DNA from: Cytospora piceicola
Taxonomy: Eukaryota; Ascomycota; Sordariomycetes; Diaporthales; Cytosporaceae
DNA: 64,000 bases
Reading direction: 5' to 3'
Assembly (NCBI GenBank): GCA_023375675.1
Contig: JALQBC010000024.1
Location: 62,001 to 126,000, forward strand
This document shows, in pieces, positions 34,101-45,317 of the stretch. The number at the start of each line of letters is the position of its first letter. Positions within the stretch are counted from its first letter, which is position 1. The position numbers and the translations under genes are program-made. The notes below the pieces were generated by a model. The model ran no database searches and had not been told where the DNA came from. It saw only the letters and a list, made by a program, of their open reading frames with translations.

Positions 34101-36463
34101 CGCGCATGGTAGTAGCGGTCGGCCTCTTCTTGGATGGCGTCCCTCTGCTTGGCGTTTGTCCGGCCGCGTTCGGGCTCGTCAAGCCGGTGGAACTGTTCTG
34201 TAGCTGCGATCGCGGCGGCCATGTCGACAGCCGAGATGGGGGCGGTAGATTTAGTAGACTCGTCGTAGATATGCTTAGCATTACGCATTTCCTCCTCGAA
34301 TGAGTCCCGCCGGCTCTTTCTTTCCATCTGATCAGGATCAGGTGAGGGCGCGGGCGTGACGTCGATGATGAAAGGCGATGAAGGTCTCAGAGGGCTGTCC
34401 CTAGTTCTAAATGCATCGTTGGGGACCTGGAACCGAAAGACATCAATACCACTGGATGAGGGAAGGTTTGCGTTCTCAACATTGCGTGTTTGAACGTCGT
34501 CGACACCCGCTGGCTGCTCGCTGGGCTCACTAACTCTTCTGCTTGCCTCGGGTTGTTGATCTTCACGGTAGTTGCGGTTGTAGTCGTAGTCAGGCTCACT
34601 CCGTTGCGAGTCTCTACCACGGGGTCTCTCCTCACGGTCCGCGCCAGCATCAGGTGCCCGGCGTTCTTCAGTGCCACTATCCCGCTTAGAATCTCGCTTT
34701 CGCCGTTCCCGGGCATTGCTGCGCTCGGCCAGCACCTTCTCGAGTCTCTCGATTTCCTTTTCCAGAGCAAGCTCCTGGGCTCTGCGCGGGTCCTCCACCT
34801 TAGTCTCGTCTTCACGATGGTCATCGTGTCCATGACTATCATGATGATCAGGTTCCGGTTCGCGATCCTTGTCTTCATTCCTTTCCCGGCCAGCTAAGAT
34901 CCCTGTACCAGCGACCCCCGCTCTAACCAAGGCCGTCTCGACGAAAGTCTTGCTGGCAGCTGGGTTGAACCGCCGACGCTCTTGGGACTCAAAGGGCTCT
35001 TCGTCCCGAATACGCTCCTCCTCATACATGCGCATTGGAACAGGGGCAATCGGCTTAGGCGCTTGGATAATGGGCTCAGTACGGCCAGTCGGGTAGTTTT
35101 GATCGCGCAGGTAACTCGACTGGGGAGGCACAACCGAGCCAGAAGGCCTCGCAGCCTCGACCATCTCAGGGTTTGACGTCTGCACCGGAAACACCGTCTG
35201 CAATGGTCTCGCCTCGATCGAAGCACTCTCCGCCGTGCTGGCCCTGCGCAGCTCCGAGCGTCCAGGCACTGGGTACCCACCGTTCCTGTCGCCGAACCCG
35301 CACGGAGTGTCGACGATCCCACGGAGAGAGTTGACCGGGCCGAAGAGTTTCGGGTCGACAGCCGAAGATTTCCTGCCGGGGGGTCTGATAGACGCGGCCG
35401 TGGACTGCCTGCTCACCAAAGGTTTCGGTGGCAGCGGGGGCGGCTCGTCAAATTCGACCGAACCGTACGCAAGCCCGGAACTCTCATCGCTGCTGGACTC
35501 GTCCTCCGACGCAGACTCCCACTCCGCATCATCCGACGAGGACGTGTCATGACGCTGGGATCGCCTCGACGGCGGGAGTCCCCGGCTCGAACCAGCACTC
35601 TGCATGTGGAACCTATCCCACAAGCTCGCGGCAGTAAAAATCTGGCCCGCCGGCCTCTTACCGGCGGCGCGCTGGTCCTCCATGTTCTGGTCCCGGGCAA
35701 CCTTGGCCAGCTTCCGTCCGATGTCCATTATCTCCTCGTCCGTCTGTCGCCTCTGCAGCCGGGGCGGCCTTCCGTCCGACGTCTCCCTGCCACTAGCACC
35801 GCGCTCATCACGGGGGCTAAAGTGACGGCCCTTGGGCTTCTTGACAAAACCCATCCCGTATGCCATGTCCGAGTTCACGCTAGACGAGGACGAGTTGTTG
35901 CCGAACCCGAATATGCCCTTCTTCTTCCTCCCGCTCCGCCTGCGCCGCACCTTTGGCCTGTGCTCCGAGGGCGTCTGGAAGAAGGTTTTGAGCACGCCGC
36001 CCGCCCGGCCGAAGTCCGGATACCATCGCGATATCTCCAGGTATGAGGACGAGCCGGACGAAGAGAACGACACGTTGGAACTTGAGCCGGAGCCTTGTCG
36101 CCTTCGTCGACGGTCACGTTGACGTTTGTGGTCGCGCGACGGGCCCGGCACGGGCCCCGGCATGGGCATCGGCGCCACCGTCGACATGGAGGTTCGGATG
36201 TCATCGTTGCTGCGCAGGGCGATGGGCGGGAGGTGATGCTGGTCGGCGGCTAGGGCCGTTTGCTGGAACGGGGATGCCGCTACTTGGCTCTGGGCTTGAC
36301 TCGGGTAGGGATAGCTAGTGTTCGAATAGCTGCTTTCCGGTGCCATGGACCTGGAATCGCCGGCGGCGGCTTCCTCCATGGCCAATTGTTCCCTTGAGAC
36401 ACGCCGGTCTTTGCGCCTGCGCCGGGAGCTTTCCGGGCTCCAACGGCGGCGACGGTCGCTCAT
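19128..36463 (-). CDS. lah: Giant leashin-like Woronin-body tether (involucrin-repeat protein)
   Basis: Predicted 5,758-aa protein from two exons: 20690-36463 (5,258 codons) and 19128-20630, joined by a 59-nt GT-AG intron in phase 0. Leashin tethers Woronin bodies to the cell cortex or septal pore so that damaged hyphal compartments can be sealed. The call rests on size and layout: a basic N-terminal region with SRWYPDFGRAGGVLKTFF and KKKGIFGFGNN (about residues 145-200), then more than 4,500 residues of charged, Pro/Glu/Ser-rich disordered sequence with involucrin-like K-rich repeats (EEEAELDRLAKKKK and relatives, about 2,820-3,090). A C-terminal part follows with a long coiled coil (about 5,285-5,420) and a folded segment around LCSHVQQWVLRFSKFSDMR. 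Three Gly/Ala-rich hydrophobic stretches sit near residues 970, 1400 and 3590. In Neurospora the locus is split into two genes; here the frame is continuous. Individual residues for partner binding are not identifiable. Confidence 0.78.
23255..23700 (-). repeat. Degenerate HRSAEVYVP repeats in leashin
   Basis: About six units of 24-31 residues each begin with a motif close to H-R-S-A-E-x-Y-V-P, followed by an acidic linker with an E-E/E-T-x-E pattern. They are diverged, so older than the near-identical arrays elsewhere in the gene. Confidence 0.75.
27369..27611 (-). repeat. 81-bp x 3 tandem repeat in leashin
   Basis: Units begin at 27369, 27450 and 27531 and encode 27-residue copies of a segment containing ESKAVLESGEV and DQxIPPAEDA. 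The period is a multiple of three, so copy changes would keep frame. Confidence 0.9.
28817..29110 (-). repeat. 147-bp x 2 tandem repeat in leashin
   Basis: Two nearly identical 49-residue units, each containing GLAEGPDGSPAPETFADKEM and DLQELSLPE, lie head to tail (offset 147 bases). Their near identity suggests recent duplication or conversion. Confidence 0.9.
30661..30876 (-). repeat. 72-bp x 3 tandem repeat in leashin
   Basis: Units begin at 30661, 30733 and 30805 and encode 24-residue copies of VHTNERQAQELPSEAPDEMA with only a few substitutions. In-frame period. Confidence 0.93.
31425..31496 (-). repeat. 36-bp x 2 tandem repeat in leashin
   Basis: Two copies encode the 12-residue acidic unit FEASPESEHDED with small changes. 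Confidence 0.85.
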
Positions 36464-36477
36464 GGTGTTGACAGCTC

Positions 36478-36489
36478 GGGGGGGGGGGG
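36478..36489. repeat. G12 homopolymer
   Basis: Twelve consecutive G about 15 bases before the leashin start codon, in its leader. Length may be variable or miscalled. Confidence 0.8.
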
Positions 36490-36556
36490 TGGTTTACGCT
36501 GGCGCTGTCATCAGTGTATTCACAGATTTTCTCCACCTAGATTATTATGTAAGTAT

Positions 36557-36583
36557 GTTGTTGTTGTAGTAGTAGTAGTAGTA
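36557..36583. repeat. Trinucleotide microsatellite
   Basis: GTT repeats pass directly into TAG/GTA repeats in the leashin 5' region. Confidence 0.85.
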
Positions 36584-38314
36584 TATGGAAAACGAAGAAG
36601 GTTTGTATGTGAATGCCTAAGGTTATGTTCGTCGGATACGGTGTGTTGTATTTGGCGATGATGTTTATGTGGGTATAATGAATCCCGGTATGTATGGGGA
36701 AGTCAGGGAGCCGCAAGCAATCTAGCAAACTAAGTAAGTAATTTGCAGTGAGTGAACGGCTCCAGGGTTCAGGTGGCGACGAGAACAAAACCACAAACGG
36801 TGCTGCACGCACGCACTGCAGCCTGCACAACCACTTGTCGGAGGCGATTGCGATTGCTGGGGGAGCAATGAGCTGAAGCTGGTGAGGGGTTCCACATCAG
36901 CATGGACAATTGGACAGTTGGGTGGCTGGTTGGTCAAATGGTCTGCGACATGACAGCGCTAAACTGAAGAAACCAACGAAAGGATTCGCTGCTGTGCCGA
37001 CCCCTTAATTGCAACTCAATTTCTAATGCCCAATGAGTGGGTTCGTACCGAGGACATGCTTCTTATAAGTTCTATAATACGGATAGAACACTGCAATTCA
37101 TATAACTTACTGACTGTCCTGTACACAACAAATAAAAAAGCAACGTAGATTTTCCTCAAGCGAAGCACTCCACAATCAACTATACTACCTACTGTAGGTA
37201 GGTCTGCATATACTTACATACTTACATACCGAAGTAAATGCTTACTAAAACGCCGATCCGGATCCTGGGAAGAACGTGGCTGCTTAACTACTTACTTAGT
37301 AACTTTATAACGGGCCGCACCGACTAACTCCTCTTCAACATCAACCCGCCTAAACTACCTAGACGTGTAATGAGGCTTCGATGCCTAAAAGAACAGCAAA
37401 CGTTTGCTTGTGGAAATTTAGCATTCCAGCCGTTCTCACCACGTGGTAAACACGCGCAGCAAGGCCGAGGAGTTGTGTGATGCCTGATGCGCGATGTGCT
37501 GGCCTCAATGTTGTCTCATGCAGTACGTCAAAACCCACAATATACATGTCATGTCGGAGGTCTTAGCGACGTGGTATTGAGGGAGATTCTTCTTCAATAT
37601 TCATCGATTGGGTATCGACACTGAACATCTACATGCCGTGTCACGGCGCGTGCCCCAAGTGGCTCATCGGCGGCTCTGCTGTCCCACACCTGGTGGTCCC
37701 AGTGAAGAGCAGCTCACCAGACTGCGGCACAACAGAACTCGCAAACTATGACCACTTCCCTTCGCGCAGCAGGAGTTCCCCATATCCAGGGTCTGCTGAA
37801 ATGCGCCTTATCCCTCCCTCTTCAATCCCTTTCAATTGGACTTCATGGACTTCGCGGTCCAAGTCGCTCTTCATTGCATACCTCCCAGGATTAAATAGAT
37901 CCCCTGTCCCGGTCCCCCTGCGCCGAGGTGACCACAAACCCAGATTCGTATGGCCTCGGCTCAATAAAACAAACGCCGGAACACCCCGTGTCCTTTCTTT
38001 TTGACCATGCACCCCTTTTGCCTCCATGCACACCAAACCTGAAAGCCTTGTTGCCTGTGTTGATCTCGGTCTGGTAGTCGTCGTGATTGTTCGAAATGGT
38101 GAAAGTGCTGGAATAGAGCGGCGCCAAGGCTTCGAACAAAAGTCGCCGCCTGCCCAGATAGAGTATGTCATGAATTATGATAATATAAGGAAGATAGCCG
38201 AACACTCAGCCGCTACGGTTCATCTTCAAGCACCCGTGGTTTGCGTTTGTACGTGTACTGGCCGTTTCGAAATCAATTCGACAAAAGCTAGAGCCTGGCG
38301 GGTCATTTGGCCAT

Positions 38315-40525
38315 CTATCCTGAACGGCGGTCCACGATTTTGTCTGCTTGAAGGAGGGCACTTATGCCATCCATTCCTGATTCGCTTTTGCCGCCTGGTC
38401 GCGAAGTAGATACTGGTGCTGTTATCCGGGCTGGCATACCGTTCGCATATGGAAGGCGTCCCAGCGGCGTAGAAGAGCCACGGGTCGGCACCGGGGTGGG
38501 CCCGGAGTAGTAGCCTGTGCAAGTTGTTGTCAGTAACGACTTATTATGATGCACTAGGAACGATGACTTACCATTGATATGTGGCATGGGATGACCGGTT
38601 GCGCCAGGATCGCTTGGGGCCCGCTCAGTATAGTACACAGGAGTTCCTTTGTCATCCGGAGACAACGACCGTCCTTGCGTTGTCGGGTTTGTTGGATAAA
38701 CCGCGTCGTATGTTGGAAATTGTTTGCCACCGGTCAATAGTGCGTGGATTGGAAGAGGACCGTCAATGGGGGTTCGTGGGTGACTGCTGTTGTATGATGA
38801 ACAACCTGACGACAAACTGCCAGCAGAAGACTGCTCTGTCCTCAACGATGGCCGACGAGAATCACGCCCGCTTAGACTCGGAGTAGGTGGTGCCGGGCTG
38901 GCCGCCTCGGGACCTCTTGGCAGCAGGCCAAAATGTGGCGCCGACGCCTCGCTTGGGTGGGGTATACCGTTTGGCATGGTTCGATTGTCGAACATGTCTG
39001 CAAGTGGCGGAAGATTTCGAGTTGGAGCCACCGGATCACTGCGGACTCCATCAACGTACAACGGATCCCTTCGCGGCGGGGCCGGTGCGGGAGCATTCCT
39101 AGGACTGGTGGTGAAAGCGGGAGACTGCTCTGAGGGCCTTTCGAAATACCCAACAGCTGGTGAAGTGATGGACTCCTCTCCTGGAGTGCGTTGAGATACC
39201 GAGTTGACAGATGGCGCATAGTAAGATTCGACATTTGACACGATTGAGCTGATCCGCTGCCGTCGTGATGGAGTTTCGCCGGTATGCTCTCCAGTATTGC
39301 CTACAATGCTGCCTCCAATGCTGCCTATCCTTCCGGCTCGGCCAGATTGGCCATTGACGATGCTGGGCTCCCCATGGTTCGGGTCTGACAGTCTTACTCG
39401 TTTGGAGCTTTCTTTTTCTGTTGATGGACACGTCAGATGGAGCCACACAGAAAATAAGGGGGTGTAGCAATACACAGTAGACTGTGCACTCACCTTGATG
39501 GGTGGCATGCTTGGCTTTGAAATCTTGCAGATACTGCAGATATTTTTTATACTCTGGTGTTTTCTTGTATTCGGCTAGGTCTTGATTGTACTTGTCCTTG
39601 GCTGCCTGAGCCTGTCGCTCGTATGGCTCCTTTTCAGCCTGGCTCAAACCTTGCCAGTTTTCGCCGACAAGTTTTGCAATCTCCGTGAACGTCAGATTCT
39701 GACCCTTCAGGTCTTCTCTCATCTCTGGAGGACACCACAGAGATATTAGTCCCATGAACGATACCAACATAAGTCTCCCAAAACAAGTATATTGGATAAG
39801 AGGGAAAAGGGGACAGGGGAGTCGAGAGGGGTAACACGTGACGAGATGACTAAGACGGGGTTGAGAAGCCGCTTACTGTTCGAGAACAAAACATATGCAG
39901 ATGGCGGGCGTTCTGGCGCATTTTCGTCCGCCTAGCAAAGTAAGCGCACACAAAGTTAGCCAAACCATCTTGCAATCAAAGGTGAACACATCCGGGCCAG
40001 AGTCCAATGAACTCAGCCAACGGTTATGCGTCTTGGATAACATACCTTTGGATGCCTTCGGTATTTTCGTTTCTGAACTACGGCCGTTCCAGCATCCCGG
40101 GTATCTGTCGTTGGCGTCGCAGGCCCGTCCGGCCTTTGCGCCTCGGGTCGGGTATCTTCGACACTCGGCCTCGCCGGGGACACCAGTGCTGCATCAGGTG
40201 CTATGCCCCTAGCATTTGCGATCCGTCTCTGGAGTTTCTGTCGTGGTGTGTTAATGAAGTGTTCCTTACCCACGAGACTCCCCACTGCTTCTTTTCCATA
40301 CCCTTCGATGACCAAGTTTCACACCAAGCGCATCCCTAGCCACGACACTGTTAGTTCCTCCGTCGACGTCAAGGCCACACATCCCGCCCCCTCTCGCTGC
40401 ACTCACAAGTCCGATTCGGTAATGTCTAGAATTGTCTCCCACGTATCGAAACCCTGGTCGACAAAGGCATCAAGATATTGCGAGATGCCTAGCTCCCCGA
40501 ATATCTCAATTAATTTCGGCGACAT
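38315..40525 (-). CDS. SAM-domain plus HMG-box protein
   Basis: Predicted 558-aa nuclear protein from seven exons on the minus strand: 40407-40525, 40302-40335, 40046-40237, 39877-39931, 39494-39724, 38572-39417 and 38315-38514. The first two exons and the start of the third form a SAM domain (about residues 1-62) with ELGISQYLDAFVDQGFDTW and LGVKLGHRRKLQRRIA. Residues about 120-190 form an HMG box, with ERPPSAYVLFSNKMRED, FTEIAKLVGENW and KEPYERQAQAAKDKY. The C-terminal 350 residues are Pro/Ser-rich and probably disordered. HMG boxes bend or bind DNA; SAM domains oligomerise or bind partners. Together they suggest a transcriptional or chromatin regulator, and several fungal HMG-box proteins control mating and fruiting. 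The start is the only in-frame ATG that opens a complete SAM domain. An extra upstream leader exon is possible. Confidence 0.9.
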
Positions 40526-43500
40526 GCAGACTATCGGCCAGCCTTTTACTTCTTTGAGTTTTTGTATACGATCCAACGGCCCATGAGGCTCCTGCGAATT
40601 CGTTACACGTGTGTCGAGGATTGAGCGAGCCCGGATACGAGTCGATATTCGTCAAGGGAAAATGTAATGTTTGGCGACGAGTGTGTGCAAAACGCTCTCT
40701 TCTCTCCTTTTGTTGTAATTTCGAGGTTCGAAGTGCCTGGAGCGGTGGTTCAACCTTTGTGCCGTCTCACCAGCTTGAAATTCAAGTGCACGCGTCAGTG
40801 AGGGTATCCGTGGTTGCTACGCGAACACAGTCGTTCATGGTCGTTAGGCGGTGTCTCGTGAAGGACCTCGTTTACTCCTGCCTCAGTGTAGGTAGGTGGA
40901 ATCGTGATGTGACCTCGAGCATATGGTTGTGTCCTGTAAAGAATGGCTGGCGTTGTTGTATATTGAAAGACTAATTAGTCTGATAAGAAGAGTGAGGTGA
41001 AGGCTTGCTGTGGAGAGATGGCCAGTGTTGCTGTCAGGAATCTAGGATGGGGTCAGAAACATGGGACAATTGATATCATGGACATCCCCCAGGAAGAGTG
41101 GGCCGATGAGCGAGGATCTCGATGACAAACGGTGTAGCACGAGATGGGAAAGCTCGAGGTGTGCCACAGGACACCACAGTGTATGGACGAGGCGCGTACC
41201 CACGAGGGATTGACTTTTCTGTCAGTTATTAGCTTCGGCGACTCCCCGTGTGAGTAAAGATCCCGGGCTGGTCTCGGGATCCAAAGTGAGGTAGGTAGTA
41301 AGTAGACGGGTAGACACCGCTTGTTTTTCCCAACGACTGAGACGAGGAGGAAGCCTGTAGTCGAGACCTTGAGGAGAGGCGCAAGAACATACGCGAAGTT
41401 GACAGACCCACGAGGTTGGCAACAGCGAGGCCGAATAGCAATGGTAAAAAAATTCAAAATAAAAAGACTGGGAAATCCAGTCAGGAACAACGAGGGTACG
41501 GCGCAAGTCACCTGTCATCAAAATTGGGGACCTACCTAAATCAAAGAGAATCTCAAAGAGTCGGGTACCCGGTGATGTAGAAGTCTCGCTCTGGGAAAGC
41601 CGCACTCGCTTAGATGGACTAGGAAACGGTCAAACTGGGGCAGGCCCGACTCGCGGAAACAAGGACAACCATGAGCATGAACTAGAATGGGCCTTGGAAG
41701 AGAGGTTCGATAGCGTTTTCCAGGCCAAAGCAGGGCAAGATGAGATGCCGTGGTGGCAGTCTTGGCAAGTGTTGGGCCTACCGGTAGGTGCTAGAACGGC
41801 AACGCAGCGACAAGGCGAACCAGCAAGCAGTGTATAGAGAAAGAAGTGTCTTGTCGAAGATCCATAATTCCTCTCGCGAGTCCAGAAATTTCTGGTACCA
41901 CATGTAGCGCAGACATGAGTGGGCCATCGTGATCCTAGAGAAATATAAGCGGCCAAGTACCGCCAAGTAAACGGTACTTCAGCATACCGCGCTTGTCCAC
42001 ACTTGGAGGTGTAAGTCGATAACCGCCATTTAGCCGGGACTCATCCGTCTTGTATGGTTGATAAAATGGAAAATATGAAGCGCGAGGAGGTTCAGCTCCG
42101 AAGAATACTACCAGTCCAAGTGATCTGATACTACCGATATACTATAATGGCAGCTTTCTGCGCTGCACTCTTGGCGCTGTATGCTAGCAGAAGTAAGTAG
42201 GGCTCGCCATGGCATGGTCGGCCATGGAAGACGGTCGTGAGACTATGTACCTGCCAGGCCTACCAGCCTACCTAGGTACCTGTTGCTGCCGGTTCGTGCT
42301 GCACAACACAGGCCCTGCCCCCTTACTCGCACGTCTGGCAGGAGACTGGATGAAACGGGTATTTCCGCGGCCAGCTGTCCTCTCGGCTTGTTCTCATATA
42401 TTGGGAAATCAAGTGTCGTGGGTTGTCAATACCGGTTCCCTCTGAATGAGCTGGCGAGCTTGCCAGGCTTGGTGGATTTTGGTGCAAACCGCCGAGCACT
42501 ACTGTTGTGACAGTGGCGGCATGTGGTGTCCCCTCGGGCGAAGGCCGTCAATGGGCTTTCAATAAGCTGCTTGGAGCACGGGATGTCCGAGTAGCTCCCG
42601 AGTTGAGTATGTCTCTGTCTGTGCCCGTGCATATGTACTGTATAGTAGTAGTAGGGTAGTAGGTTGGCACGACATGATGATATCAGAAGCCGTGGCTGCA
42701 GTACCGACCTTTGTTCTCACACGCAGAGACAAGATGGGGGTTCCGAACGGCGGAATGATCTCCTACGGACGGATACTCTCGGGTTCGTACAGGCGACCCT
42801 AGCGTAGTGCTTACCAGGGTGTATCTTTATTATACTTTATTATAGCATAAACATGCAGAACAAATAGGAAACGGGTTCCAGGCTTGACAAAGTCATCCAT
42901 TCGAAGCTTCGGAAGTGGTACCTAGGTACTGTACATGGGAATTCATGATGTCGATGGTTTAGCTTGGGCGGAGTCGGGCGTCTGAAGTTGCAGGTACAAG
43001 GTAGTGACCACGCATCCACAATGGAGATGTGGCAGAACAAGATGCTTTCTTGTCAGATCTCGATCCGCTTGCTACGGCACACAGGGGAACGTATGATGGG
43101 CATTCAAACAATGCGCTCAGCCTTTCGTCAAGGGGGCAGACAGGGGGATGGTGGTGGTATTTTTTTTAATCCCGGTGCAGGCCAATTGGACATGATAATT
43201 TTTGCTATGACGCTTGTTGGGGTTGGGTTTCCGGCCATTCCAGGAGATTTCACCACTACGTTATGCTTCCCAGCGATGTTTCACAGCGGGGTTTTGCCGC
43301 GGTGATGATGGGATTTCAAAGGTGGTGCGGGTTTTCGAACTGACGAAAGCCTCGTTGCGCCGCGGAGGCGGGCTTTCGAGGACGCACGATGGCCTCAAAT
43401 TTCTTGAGATCGTGAACAGTGAGGTGATCGGTTCACGGGCCCCAGTCATGCAGAATCTCTTTTGGGCTTAGAGGAACCCGCTTGTCAGAGGCCCCAGTTC

Positions 43501-45317
43501 GGCACAGTAGCCAATCTGCCAATAATGCTGGCAGCAACGTGAGCGGAGTTTATGTAATGCGGCTGGCTGGGAAAAGTTTAACGTACGTTGAAGCCGTTGA
43601 ATGCTCCCAGACGATGATGATGATGATGATGCTAAGCAGTACGGGAGAATCAGAGTTTCAAAAGTAAACCTTCACAGAACCTTGGAAAAGAGCAGTGAGC
43701 AGCGTCACAGATGAATTAGAACAGAGCGTTCTAGCACCTCGGTACTTGGTAAAACTGAGTAAGTGATGGATGTGAGGAGGTTGGAAGGGAGGGATAGAGA
43801 GGACAGGCATGAATACTTTCCCATCCTTTCAATACCATGTTGAACGACAGCATTTCCCAGCGTCGCCCAGCATGGCAGCATGGCAAAAAGGGCACCACCC
43901 ACGTGCCCGCAACGTTCTAGACCGCCCAGAAATCGAAGCATCGGCAAAGACAAGGGAAAATGCCGTTGAAATTGCACAAAGCCGGTGTTCTAAAAGAAGA
44001 AGCAAAGTGCCAGAGTGCAAAGTGCGGGCAAACCAAACAGCGAAATCAAGCCAGCAGCGCATACTATGTAAGGCTGTCGTCATGCAAGCGGCAGCATCGC
44101 AGATCCATGGATCTCGTAGCCTCGCTGACTACAGTATTGCCGGTACATGGTGGATTGTATGTACTGTACCTACAGTAGGTATACTGTACGTAAATAGTTA
44201 GTGTACCTGTCAGACTGCCCAGGTGGCTACTGGCTACAAGTACGCACACAAGGGGTGGGGTGACATGGCACCGTACCACAGTACACCCAAACACCCTAGA
44301 TCAAGGTCAAGGTACCGCACCTGCTGCAGTGGTATGTACCTAGGTACCTAGGCAAGCGTCGCGGATCAAAAAAGTATTACTCGACCTATTGACAGCCTCC
44401 GTACGTCAACCTCCGCGACCCTATCCTTATTCTGGTCAGCTGGTGCAACTCTCTGCTTGCGGATCCTCTGTGTTGGGTCACTCTCAAGCACCAGGTACAG
44501 ATCTGTGATGAAACAGAGAGGCAGGCAGGCGGAGGAGGCGGAACAGTGTCATATTGTACGGTAGGTTTGCCCCGGATTGGCATTGCAGAATACAGTATTG
44601 TGAGATGCCTACTGTAGGTACCTAGGTACTTACGTAGTATTCGATGGGATCTCGATGATTCCATCAAGCACACCAAGCACACCAATCGCAACGGTACTTG
44701 GGTACCTAAGTACCTAAGTACCCGGCAGCCGGCGTACTGCGGCGTACTGGTAACCTGCACAGCCTGCACTGCGCTCCCTTCTGCCACCCAGAACCGCCTG
44801 GGTAATTGACCAAAAACCCTGCAACAAAACTGAGAACAAACCCCCACAAAACCTCCAATCCCAATCCCAATCCCAAGAACACTAGTGGCTACAACTTTCA
44901 GACGGTCTCAGGTCCTCAAGCTTTTACGGGCGTACTGTATATTCTTTGGCAGCCTAGCAGCCTTGGAAGTACCTACTGTGGGATCTCTTCCCGTTCAACG
45001 TCCGCGGCTCTGCCCAGGTGCATGCTTGGTATGTACCTCGGTACGTATGTATACACAGTACCGTACTGACAGATCCACTGACGATCTCCAGATCACAAGA
45101 AGAAGGAAGAAAAAACAAGTATCACTGAACTAACTAACCACTGTGTTCCTCAAGCCGGAGACGCTCCGTTGAACTCTATTGGCTTCTCTCACACGCGCGC
45201 CTCCTCCCTTACCTGCTGTGCTGCTGTGCAAGCCTGCAAGCTCGATATTTCAGTGACTGTGCTGTGTGCCTTGGGACATGACCACAATTCGACAGTTGCC
45301 GCACATCAAGAATCAAG
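40526..45317. other. Long intergenic region between SAM-HMG and small coiled-coil genes
   Basis: 4.8 kb with no gene that I can support. The two flanking genes diverge from it. It is unusually rich in TACCTAGGTA-type palindromes (42270, 42921, 44338, 44346, 44620 and variants near 44165, 44701 and 45030) and holds a (GAT)6 microsatellite at 43613-43630. Open frames of 60-150 codons occur on both strands without recognisable domains. Long leaders, leader introns or noncoding RNAs are possible. Confidence 0.5.
43613..43630. repeat. (GAT)6 microsatellite
   Basis: Six perfect GAT units in noncoding DNA. Confidence 0.85.

Larger units (their letters stand above)
36464..38314. other. Leashin promoter/leader and SAM-HMG 3' region
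   Basis: No supported gene. Contains a G12 run (36478-36489) just upstream of the leashin ATG, a GTT/GTA trinucleotide repeat at 36557-36583, and TACCTA/TAGGTA words near 37190. Open frames toward 37.8 kb have no recognisable domain. Confidence 0.55.

Noticed and set aside
40203..40586. 127-codon plus frame
   Set aside because: Antisense to the SAM exons of the SAM-HMG gene.
41053..41605. Overlapping minus-strand frames of about 130-150 codons
   Set aside because: Composition is random-like and no motif or splice partners are visible.
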